Origin: DATFQE01 sp963739085
GTDB lineage: Bacteria; Actinomycetota; Thermoleophilia; Gaiellales; Gaiellaceae
DNA: 64,000 bases
Direction of reading: 5' to 3'
NCBI GenBank assembly: GCA_963739085.1
Contig: CAVTZA010000012.1
Span: 358,000 to 421,999, forward strand
Shown here: one piece after another, positions 57,096 through 64,000 of the stretch
Position numbering within the stretch: the stretch's first letter is position 1
How the letters are laid out: each line of letters begins with the position of its first letter
Translations under genes and position numbers: made by a program
The notes under the pieces: generated by a model
Told to the model about the DNA's origin: nothing
The model's input: only the letters and a program-made list of their open reading frames with translations
The model's database searches: none

Positions 57096-59075
57096 GTCGT
57101 TGCCGAACCGGGAGCCCCGGCCTTGGCCTCGCGCTCGAGGTCGCGTTCGGGCTGCTCGACGCCCGCGATCCGGTAGGCGTCGGCCTGGTCGAGCGTCTCG
57201 CGCTCGAGGAGCGCCTCCGCGAGCGCGTCGAGCCGGGGGCGCTCGCGCTCGAGCAGCTTGGTCACCTCGTCCTCGGCCTCGTCGACGATCCTCCGGACCT
57301 CCACGTCGACGCGCTCTTCCGTTGCCGGCGAGGGGTGCGGCGCGCCCGGCAGGAGGAAACCGTCCTGCTGTCCGTCCGCGACCGCAACAGGCCCGATCGC
57401 CTCGCTCATCCCCCACCGGGCGACCATCCCGCGGGCGATCTGAGTCAGGTTCTGGATGTCGGATTCGGCCCCGGTCGTGACGTCTCCGTAGACGATCAGC
57501 TCGGCGATCCGGCCGCCCAGGGCGACCTCGATCTTCGCGATCAGCTCCCCGCGTGCGTAGCCGTAGCGGTCGGTCTCCGGCGTGGACAGCGTCACGCCGA
57601 GCGCCTGACCGCGCGGAATGATCGAGATCTTGCGAACGGGGTCGGCGCCGGCCACGAGCATGCCGACGAGCGCGTGGCCGGACTCGTGGTATGCGGTCCG
57701 GCGACGGTCCGCGTCCGTCATGACGACCTGGCGCTCCGTCCCGAGGATGATCTTCTCGATCGCGTCGGTGAGGTCGCGCTGCTCGACTGCGGCGTGGTCG
57801 CGGCGCGCGGCGAACAGCGCCGCCTCGTTCACGATGAGCGCGAGGTCGGCGCCGGTCGCCCCAGGTGTGGACGACGCGATCTGGTCGAGGTCGACGTCGG
57901 CCGCGAGCGGCACGGAGCGCGTGTGGATCTCGAGGATCTCGCGCCGCCCCGTTCGATCCGGCGGCTGCACCGCGATCCGGCGGTCGAAGCGGCCCGGGCC
58001 GGAGCAGGGCCGGGTCGAGGATCTCGGCGCGGTTCGTGGCCCCGAGCACGATCACGTTCGTCTCCGCATCGAAGCCGTCCATCTCGGTCAGGATCTGGTT
58101 CAGCGTCTGCTCCCGCTCGTCATGGCCGCCGCTGATCCCGCCGCCGCCCGAACGCGAGCGTCCGATCGCGTCGAGCTCGTCGATGAACACGATCGCGGGT
58201 GCGCTCTCCTTGGCCTGCTTGAAGAGGTCGCGCACGCGTGAGGCGCCGACGCCGACGATCGCTTCGACGAACTCGGAGGCCGAGATGGAGAAGAACGCCG
58301 CGCCGGCCTCGCCTGCGACCGCGCGCGCCAAGAGCGTCTTGCCGGTGCCCGGCCGGCCGTAGAGCAGCACACCGCGCGGGATCCGCGCGCCCAGCTTGGT
58401 GTAGCGCTGCGGGTTCTTGAGGAAGTCGACGATCTCGACCAGCTCCTGCTCCGCCTCGTCGATGCCGGCGACGTCGTCGAACGTGACGCGTTGCTGTCCT
58501 CCTTGCTCGACGCGACGGGCGGTCGAACGGCCGAAGCTGCCGAGCACGCCTCCGGCCCCGCCGCGCAGCTGGCGGCGCGTCAGCCATACGAGCGCGCCGA
58601 TGAGCAGCAAGGCAGGGGCAAGGCCGAGCACGAGGTTGAGCAAGAACGGTCGGCCCGCGTCCGGCGGCTTGGCATTGATGACGACCTGCTTGTCCGAGAG
58701 CAGCCTCGTCAGGTCGGCCGTGTCGATGAACGTCGGAACCTGCGTCTTGAACTTGTCGACCTTGACCGGCTTGGCTTTGCCGGGCGGGTCGTACGTCGCT
58801 TGGGTCTTCAGGTCGCCCTGAATCGAGTCCTCGCGCGATGTGACCTCCTGGACGTTTCCCGCCTCGACCTGGTTGAGGAAGAACGGCTGGTACGGCACCT
58901 GCCGCCGCCCAGGGGGCCCGCCCGTCAGGAAGGAGGCGAGGAGGTTGACCGCCAGGAGGGTGAGCAGGAAGACGAGGAACCAGCGGCTCCGCGGAATCAT
59001 CGGCGGCTTCGCTTGCTGCGGCGTCGTGTCGGGCGGCGGCCTGGCGGGCGACGTTGCGGGAACTTGGTCGGGCAC
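57092..59075 (-). CDS. ftsH: ATP-dependent zinc metalloprotease FtsH, one frameshift
   Basis: A membrane protease of about 660 residues. An N-terminal helix (WFLVFLLTLLAVNLLASFL), an external domain and a second helix (LLNLVLGLAPALLLIGALVW) precede the AAA module: Walker A GRPGTGKT, Walker B IVFIDELDAIG and the second region of homology, NVIVLGATNR. Zinc site is HESGH, with the peptidase domain to the end. The frame breaks at about 58000, just after DPALLRPG; removing one G restores GRFDRRIAVQPPDR. GTG 59075 is the start. It degrades membrane and regulatory proteins. Its stop shares a CTAG with the SpvB-Rhs stop, so the two genes overlap by four bases. The C-terminus is short for the family. 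Confidence 0.9.
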
Positions 59076-59098
59076 CGTGTCGCTACTAGACCAGAGGC

Positions 59099-59618
59099 TC
59101 AGACCGGCGGCAAATCCCAGGGAGTGAGCCGAGGCCGCCAGGCCGGCACTTCACGGCAGTACCGCTCGTACTGCTCGCCGAACGTCCGCAGCAGCGTGGG
59201 CTCCTCGTACCAGTGCACGAAGGCAGCGACCGCGCCCGCGAAGACCGCTGCGTACGGGACGAGGATCGCCTGGCCGAGCGCCAGCGCCTGACCGAGGATG
59301 ATCGCCGCGACGGCGAGGTACATCGGGTTCCGCACGTACCGGTAGAGGCCGCCGACCACGAGCCGCTCGGTCGGGGCGATCGGGGCGGGCGTCCCGAGGC
59401 CCTCGACCACGAAGCGCGCGAACGCGTGCAGGAGCACGACCACCCCGGTCGCGACGAGGCGCAGACCCGACGACCCAGAACGGAATCCAGTACGGCATCG
59501 GCCCGTTCGCCTCCCAGCCGGTCAGCCACCAGGGGATGACGCCGGCCACGACGCCGGGTGCCACGAGCAGGAACACGACGGTTCCGACCGCTGCCCTGAG
59601 CCTCCCCACGAGCGGCAT
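59099..59618 (-). CDS. Isoprenylcysteine carboxyl methyltransferase-family membrane protein, one frameshift
   Basis: A membrane protein of about 172 residues after removing one G near 59467. N-terminal helices (GTVVFLLVAPGVVAGVIPWW, YWIPFWVVG) lead to LLHAFARFVVEGLGTPAP. The family signature is VVGGLYRYVRNPMYLAVAAI followed by EEPTLLRTFGEQYERYCREV. These ICMT/PEMT-type proteins methylate lipid or isoprenyl groups; bacterial substrates are mostly unknown. ATG 59618 is chosen. It lies 23 bp upstream of ftsH on the same strand. Confidence 0.82.
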
Positions 59619-59673
59619 TCTCGCGGCCGGACTGTCATGGTTCGGCACCGCCAATTGAGACAAGGGGGGAACG

Positions 59674-62103
59674 ATGCGATTCACACTCGCGGCATTCGCC
59701 GTGGTGTCTCTCGTCGCGGCGCTGAGCGCTCCGACCGCGCTCGCTCAGGAGGTCGGGAGCGCGACGGTGGTGCCGCTCCAGGTCACCGGGCCGCCGAGCG
59801 AGAAGCTCAACCTGGTGATCATGGGCGACGGCTACCAGGCGCAGGAAATGGACAAGTTCCGCGCCGACGTCGACCGGAACCTGAACGTGCAGTGGAGCAT
59901 CGAGCCGTTCAGGAGCTACCGCCACTACTTCAACGTCTACCGGCTGGAGATCGTCTCGCAGGACTCCGGCATCAGCTGCGATCCCGACGACGGCAACGTG
60001 AAGCGCAACACGCCGCTCAGGCTGGGCTTCCAGAACACGTGCCCGGCGCCGCCGCTCGCCCGCGGGATCACCTACGGCCCGGCGCTGACCCCGGGCAGCG
60101 GCTGTCCGGCGCTGAACGCGCCCGGGTGCACCGGCACCCAGCAGCACAACCTGTTCCTGTCCACCTACCTCGCGCCGCTCGGCGTGACGGGGCAGAACGT
60201 GCAGACCCTGGCGATCGCCAACACGTTCACGTACGGCGGGATCGGCGGGACGCAGGCGACCACGTCCGGCGGGAGCCCGCAGGGCCCGCTCATCTCCACG
60301 CACGAGCTCGGGCATTCGCTGGGCACGCTGTCCGACGAGTACCCCTATTCGCTGCGAGACGTCATCCGACCCTGCTACACGGGCCCCGAGCCGGGGTCGT
60401 TCCACCACACGATCCGGACGAGCGTCGAGGACATGGTCGCGACCCAGTTCAAGTGGTGGCGCTGGATCGGCGAGGAGAGCCTCTCCGGCGGGAAGATCGG
60501 CCTCTGGGAGGGCGGCAACACGTTCCCGTGCGGCGTCCGGCGCCCGAGCCAGCACTCGATGATGCGCTGGCTCGGCAACTACTTCGACCAGGTGGGCCGC
60601 GAGAACATGACCTATCGCATCACCGGCCGGCGGAACGCCAACGCCATGGCGCTCACGCACACGCCGCTCGGGCAGGTCGGCCCCGAGGACGTGGTCTGGG
60701 TCGAGACGCAGCATCCGAAGTACGCCCAGCTGACCGTGACCTGGCGCTTGAACGGGGCGGTCGTGCCTGGAACGGGCAACAGCCGCAACCTCGACCTCGC
60801 GGGCCTCGGCGTCTCGCCCGGTGACGTGGTCGAGGTGACCGTGCAGGACGAGACGCCGTTCGTCCGCGACCCGGTCTTCAAGAACGGGCCGAGGATGACC
60901 CAGACCAGGCAGTGGACGGTGGGTACGCCGCTGCCGGCGGCGCCCGTCGAGGCGGCGATCACGAGCTCGACGCCGACCAACCACGCCGTGGCCGGCAAGG
61001 AGGTCGTCTTCGTCGAGACGACACACCCGACCGACCGGGTGCTGGACGTGACCTGGCGGCTCGACGGCCAGGTCGTCACCAACTCGACCAACAGCCGCAA
61101 CTTCGACCTGGGCGCTCAGAACCTCGCTGCCGGCACCTACGCCCTCAGCGCAACGGTGACCGACCCCGCGAGCCCGGGCGCCTCGGACACGCGGACCTGG
61201 ACGGTCGACAACGTGCTGCCGACCGCGCCACGGGAGCTCTCCCAGCCGCTCACGTCGCTCTCTCGGGTCGAGGAGCACAACGTCTACTTCGGGGAGTTCG
61301 ACATGGGGCTCGACCCGACGGACGATCAGCCCGGCTTCGTCGTGGGCGAGTTCCGCCTCAACGGCGACGGCTGGTTCAACTACTTCGGGTTCCCGGAAAA
61401 GCCCGAGGGCACGCCGTTCACGTTCTCCCATTCGGGCAAGGACGTGAAGGCCCTGACCTACGGCAACCTCGGCACCGGCGGGCTGTCGAAGGCGACCTTC
61501 GAGCAGTCCTTCACGGACGCCCACCCCAGCGGCGGCTTCGAGCCGGGGTACGGCACGCACAGGATCGAGCACCGCGCGATCGACGCGGCCGGCAACATCG
61601 GCGAGGCCGATCACTTCAAGGCGACGGTGCTGCCCGGCGGCTCCCCCGCCTGCACGCGGACGCTGACGGGCACGATCGGACGGCTCGTCCTCACCAGTGG
61701 AGTTACCTGCGTAGACGCCACCGTGAACGGCGGCATCACCGTCCGGGCCGGCGCCTCGCTCGTCGTCAGGGACGGCTCCCGGATCAACGGCGGCCTCAAG
61801 GCGACCGGCGCGGACGTCGTGCACGTCTTCGGCGCGAGGGTGAACGGGGACTCGGCCGTCTCCGGGACGACAGGCGACCTGATCGTGGCGGGCTCGGTCT
61901 TCAGCGAGTCGCTCGCTGTTGCCGACAACCACTCGAAGTCCGTGACCATCCCGAGCGGGGACACGCGGAACTACGGCGTGGGCCTCGTCGGGAACGTCAT
62001 CGCCGGCGACCTGGCGTGCACCGGCAACGACCCTGGCGCGACCGACTTCGGGGCGCCGAACACGGTGAGCGGAACTTCCTCCGGTCAGTGCGCCGCGCTC
62101 TGA
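59674..62103 (+). CDS. Secreted M64-family (IgA peptidase-like) metalloprotease
   Basis: An intact 809-residue exported protease. Signal peptide (LAAFAVVSLVAALSAPTALA), then the peptidase M64 start KLNLVIMGDGYQAQEMDKFR. The zinc site HELGHSLGTLSDEY is at residue 210, with the conserved following Asp-Glu-Tyr. Two Ig-like repeats follow (VWVETQHPKYAQLTVTWRL and VFVETTHPTDRVLDVTWRL), then a beta-rich C-terminus. The start has AAGGGGGG at good distance. It acts on extracellular protein. It is divergent from the methyltransferase gene and ends at a strong hairpin. Confidence 0.88.
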   Translation: MRFTLAAFAVVSLVAALSAPTALAQEVGSATVVPLQVTGPPSEKLNLVIMGDGYQAQEMDKFRADVDRNLNVQWSIEPFRSYRHYFNVYRLEIVSQDSGISCDPDDGNVKRNTPLRLGFQNTCPAPPLARGITYGPALTPGSGCPALNAPGCTGTQQHNLFLSTYLAPLGVTGQNVQTLAIANTFTYGGIGGTQATTSGGSPQGPLISTHELGHSLGTLSDEYPYSLRDVIRPCYTGPEPGSFHHTIRTSVEDMVATQFKWWRWIGEESLSGGKIGLWEGGNTFPCGVRRPSQHSMMRWLGNYFDQVGRENMTYRITGRRNANAMALTHTPLGQVGPEDVVWVETQHPKYAQLTVTWRLNGAVVPGTGNSRNLDLAGLGVSPGDVVEVTVQDETPFVRDPVFKNGPRMTQTRQWTVGTPLPAAPVEAAITSSTPTNHAVAGKEVVFVETTHPTDRVLDVTWRLDGQVVTNSTNSRNFDLGAQNLAAGTYALSATVTDPASPGASDTRTWTVDNVLPTAPRELSQPLTSLSRVEEHNVYFGEFDMGLDPTDDQPGFVVGEFRLNGDGWFNYFGFPEKPEGTPFTFSHSGKDVKALTYGNLGTGGLSKATFEQSFTDAHPSGGFEPGYGTHRIEHRAIDAAGNIGEADHFKATVLPGGSPACTRTLTGTIGRLVLTSGVTCVDATVNGGITVRAGASLVVRDGSRINGGLKATGADVVHVFGARVNGDSAVSGTTGDLIVAGSVFSESLAVADNHSKSVTIPSGDTRNYGVGLVGNVIAGDLACTGNDPGATDFGAPNTVSGTSSGQCAAL

Positions 62104-62124
62104 CGCGCTAGCCGAAACGACAGT

Positions 62125-62161
62125 GCGGCGGTGGGACGGCCGGGCGCCGTTCCACCGCCGC
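62125..62161. terminator. Terminator between convergent genes, 16-bp stem
   Basis: A 16-bp stem with one G-T pair (62125-62140 against 62146-62161) and a 5-base loop lies 21 bases after the protease stop and 8 bases before the stop of the opposite gene. Its core is almost identical to the hairpin after typA at 47980. Confidence 0.7.
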
Positions 62162-62169
62162 TGCGCTCG

Positions 62170-62682
62170 CTACGACACCTTGTGCGTGGTCTTCGTCCGG
62201 TGGACGCCGTCGAAGTCGCCTACCTGCCACGACTCCGTCTTGCCGTCGACGGCGTAGCCCTTGACGCGCGCGTTGGTGAACTCGATGACGAACGATCCCA
62301 GGTCGAGCTCCCCGCCCTCGTTCGCCGCCGCGACCGTGAGCGTCAGCGACTTGATCCGGGTGCGGTCCTTGGAGTAGCGCTCGAGCTCGGCAGAGTGCTT
62401 TCCCTTCTGAGAGGTGACCTCCAGCGTTTCGGGAACCTCGTTGGCGGCCCACGCCGCGATGTTGCCGCCGGCGACCGGGATCGCCAGCTTGCCGATCTGG
62501 ACGGTCGGGCCCTTGGACGCCTTGCGGGCCAGCATCTGACCGAAGGCCCGGTTGCCGACGGCCTGCTGAAGCGCGAGGACGGGGTCGTTCGTGCGACGAC
62601 CGGGGCGAGCTGACGTGCCTTTGGGGCGATGGCCCGGTACAAGCTCACGATCGCGGTACACGTCCGACCGACCGTACCTCAA
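62170..62682 (-). CDS. Small protein with an eCIS-type LQ..VGNRA motif and a possible Hcp-like domain
   Basis: A 170-residue protein. After a basic N-terminus (YGRSDVYRDRELVPGHRPKG) comes PVLALQQAVGNRAFGQMLAR. This matches the short motif found in the N-terminal part of DUF4157-type and other proteins linked to extracellular contractile injection systems (eCIS). The rest is beta-rich (LEVTSQKGKHSAELERYSKD, IKSLTLTVAAANEGG, FVIEFTNARVKGYAVDGKTE) and resembles Hcp-type tube-protein folds; that likeness is weak. Start TTG 62682 or GTG 62661. No eCIS structural gene is in the window. It could be cargo or a docking protein. Confidence 0.6.
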   Translation of the reverse strand: MRYGRSDVYRDRELVPGHRPKGTSARPGRRTNDPVLALQQAVGNRAFGQMLARKASKGPTVQIGKLAIPVAGGNIAAWAANEVPETLEVTSQKGKHSAELERYSKDRTRIKSLTLTVAAANEGGELDLGSFVIEFTNARVKGYAVDGKTESWQVGDFDGVHRTKTTHKVS

Positions 62683-62741
62683 TGGGGCCGGGTGAGCCCA
62701 GCTCGCCCCGAGCGAGGGTCTCGCGGCATAGGGTTGGTTCG

Positions 62742-62981
62742 GTGGACGAGCCGGTCGTCATCCAGGTCGCCGCGACGGAGCAAGAAGCCGATGTTCTCTG
62801 CGGACTGATCCGGAGCGATGGCATCGAGTGCGTGACTCGTCAGACGAACCTCGGCGCCGGCGCGTCCGACGGGCTGAGCGTCATCGGCCCCTATGAGGTC
62901 ATCGTCCCTGCCCAGAGCGCCGAGGCGGCGCGCGAGCTCCTGACCGGCAGGGTCGGCGTGTTGGAGGAGGACGATGGATAA
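62742..62981 (+). CDS. DUF2007 family protein
   Basis: A 79-residue protein from GTG 62742. It has VVIQVAATEQEADVLCGLIR and a late PYEVIVPAQSAEAARELL, the pattern of the DUF2007 (putative signal-transducing, ferredoxin-like) family. It overlaps the next gene by eight bases, so the pair is coupled. The function is unknown. Confidence 0.8.
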   Translation: MDEPVVIQVAATEQEADVLCGLIRSDGIECVTRQTNLGAGASDGLSVIGPYEVIVPAQSAEAARELLTGRVGVLEEDDG

Positions 62982-63309
62982 GGAAAGAGCTCGAGAGCTG
63001 CTTCGCCGGGAACGCGAGCGGATCGAAAGTGCCCTCGCCGGGCAAAGCGATTCGCAGGACAGGGAGCTGTCGACCGAGGACCAGCACCTTGGCGACGAGG
63101 GGACGGCACTCTACGACGACGAGCTCGCTTCCGGACTTCGCGACCAGCACGCCGAGGAGCTCGCCGCCGTCGAACGGGCGGAGAAGCGCCTTGCCGCCGG
63201 CACCTACGGGCTTTCTGTCGAGAGCGGCGAGCCAATCCCCGACGAGCGGCTCGAGGCGGTTCCGACCGCCGAGCGCACCGTCGAAGAGCAAGCGCGCCTC
63301 GAGAACTAA
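62974..63309 (+). CDS. TraR/DksA-family protein without zinc cysteines
   Basis: A 111-residue helical protein. The coiled-coil hairpin is ERARELLRRERERIESALAG and AEELAAVERAEKRLAAGTYG. The family's zinc finger region is recognisable (YGLSVESGEPIPDERLEAVP) but all four cysteines are replaced. DksA-like proteins bind RNA polymerase through the secondary channel. Several cysteine-free versions exist in actinobacteria and bind without zinc. It is coupled to the DUF2007 gene. Confidence 0.85.
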   Translation: MDKERARELLRRERERIESALAGQSDSQDRELSTEDQHLGDEGTALYDDELASGLRDQHAEELAAVERAEKRLAAGTYGLSVESGEPIPDERLEAVPTAERTVEEQARLEN

Positions 63310-63380
63310 CGGGTTCGCCGCGGGGCGGTCCGAGCGGAAGTCGTCAGGGCCGCCGCCGACGGCCGGACACCGCTCGAGAA

Positions 63381-63453
63381 TGGAGCTAGTCGGACTCGAA
63401 CCGACGACCTCCTGGGTGCGATCCAGGCGCTCTCCCAGCTGAGCTATAGCCCC
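63381..63453 (-). tRNA. tRNA-Ala(CGC)
   Basis: The minus strand folds as a full cloverleaf of 73 bases. The acceptor stem starts GGGGCTA and has the G3-U70 pair that identifies alanine tRNAs. The D arm is GCTC..GAGC, the anticodon loop ATCGCAC holds CGC, and the T loop is GTTCGAGTC. CCA is not encoded. It reads GCG codons, which are common here. Confidence 0.95.
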
Positions 63454-63532
63454 GCGGCGACGAAGTGTAGCCGCACCCTTGATCTCGGATCCTCGCGGCC
63501 CGGCGGCACAGCCGTTGTTTCGCCAAGCCCTT

Positions 63533-63832
63533 CTACGACGACTCGGCCGCGCCTTTGCCGTTCGCGGCGGCCTGCGGCCGGAGGTCGCCGCGACGGATCC
63601 GGTCGGCGAGGTCGTTCGATTCCTCCCGCAGCACGGTCCCGTCCTCGAACTGGATGAACGGAAGCTTCTTCTGGCCCGTCAGCTCGACGACATCTTCTCG
63701 GCCGCCGAGCCACTTGTGCTTGACGATTTCGTAGTCGATGCCCTTTGCATCGAGCTCCCGCTGGACGCGCCAGCAGGGGTGGCCGCCGAACTTGACCCAG
63801 ATGTTCCCGCAGCGGTGCAGCTTCAGTGCCAT
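63533..63832 (-). CDS. Glutaredoxin / GST N-terminal-like thioredoxin-fold protein
   Basis: A 99-residue protein from ATG 63832. It has a thioredoxin-like start (LHRCGNIWVKFGGHPCWRVQ) with two Cys ten residues apart, so it lacks the usual CxxC. Then follow DYEIVKHKWLGGREDVVELT and the cis-Pro region KKLPFIQFEDGTVLREE, as in GST N-terminal domains. It is probably redox-related. No clear partner. Confidence 0.75.
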   Translation of the reverse strand: MALKLHRCGNIWVKFGGHPCWRVQRELDAKGIDYEIVKHKWLGGREDVVELTGQKKLPFIQFEDGTVLREESNDLADRIRRGDLRPQAAANGKGAAESS

Positions 63833-63841
63833 CGCCGGATC

Positions 63842-64000
63842 TTAGAGCTCTACAGACATGCCGGACTCGGCCGAACGACGCAACGCGGCGATCGTTCCGG
63901 CCTGCGCTACCGCGTCCTCGCGACCCAACAGTGGACGCCCCTCGCCTCGGATCGCATCGCTCAGGTTCTCCAGCTCGAGGCCGTACGGGTCGGCGGGCTC
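63842..64000 (-). CDS. C-terminal end of a Gfo/Idh/MocA-family oxidoreductase (partial)
   Basis: The last 52 residues of a protein that extends beyond the right edge. The sequence DPYGLELENLSDAIRGEGRP, then LLGREDAVAQAGTIAALRRS, matches the C-terminal end of Gfo/Idh/MocA sugar dehydrogenases. Only this tail is visible, so substrate and start are unknown. Confidence 0.75.
   Translation of the reverse strand, partial: EPADPYGLELENLSDAIRGEGRPLLGREDAVAQAGTIAALRRSAESGMSVEL

Noticed and set aside
59635..61932. 765-codon open frame on the minus strand
   Set aside because: It is antisense to the intact M64 protease, which has a signal peptide, a zinc site and a good ribosome binding site.

Overview
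The window is high-GC chromosomal DNA from an actinobacterium. This rests on gene content: a SARP/BTAD regulator, several DesK/NarL-type two-component pairs, a group-2 sigma-70 factor, a DUF6197 protein, many GTG starts and many ATGA/GTGA start-stop overlaps. A deep soil lineage such as Thermoleophilia (Gaiellales/Solirubrobacterales) seems likely to me, but no marker gene here proves it. I see no insertion sequence, phage module, rRNA or CRISPR array. There is one tRNA, tRNA-Ala(CGC).

Layout. 0-2.9 kb: a membrane-tethered SARP regulator, two small membrane proteins and the wreck of a LuxR gene. 2.9-11.2 kb (minus): an Opp/Dpp-type ABC importer operon ending in a secreted GH3 beta-glucosidase, probably for oligosaccharide uptake. 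11.3-14 kb (minus): a sigma factor coupled to an ABC-2 exporter. 14-19.5 kb: a DUF6197 protein, a His-rich anchored protein, a PAP2 phosphatase, a DHA2 drug exporter, a PQQ-type beta-propeller and its cupredoxin. 19.7-28.6 kb: small hypotheticals, an HtrA-response regulator-kinase operon, and a kinase/regulator pair divergent from a SHOCT-ABC-permease operon. 28.7-33.1 kb: a giant secreted metzincin. 33.1-42 kb: a long palindrome, a MarR-GNAT fusion with a palindromic operator, a TMEM175-like channel, a methyltransferase, and a signalling island (substrate-binding protein, Cache kinase, two lone receivers, a LuxR regulator, a degenerate kinase). 42-48 kb: a cupin, a monooxygenase-like protein, a ROK kinase, and a Tet(M)-like GTPase divergent from TypA/BipA. 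48.2-57.1 kb: an enormous secreted SpvB-Rhs protein gene. 57-64 kb: FtsH, an isoprenylcysteine-type methyltransferase, an M64 metalloprotease, a small protein with an eCIS-type motif, DUF2007 and DksA-like proteins, tRNA-Ala, a GST-N/glutaredoxin-like protein and the end of a Gfo/Idh/MocA oxidoreductase.

Quality note. About a dozen genes are interrupted by frameshifts. Almost every one is repaired by deleting a single base, usually one that repeats its neighbour and most often a G (a C on the opposite strand). The SpvB-Rhs gene needs about 24 such repairs and also carries one in-frame TAG. I annotate full gene extents and say where the frame breaks. Whether the breaks are sequencing insertions or real decay is the main open question of this window.
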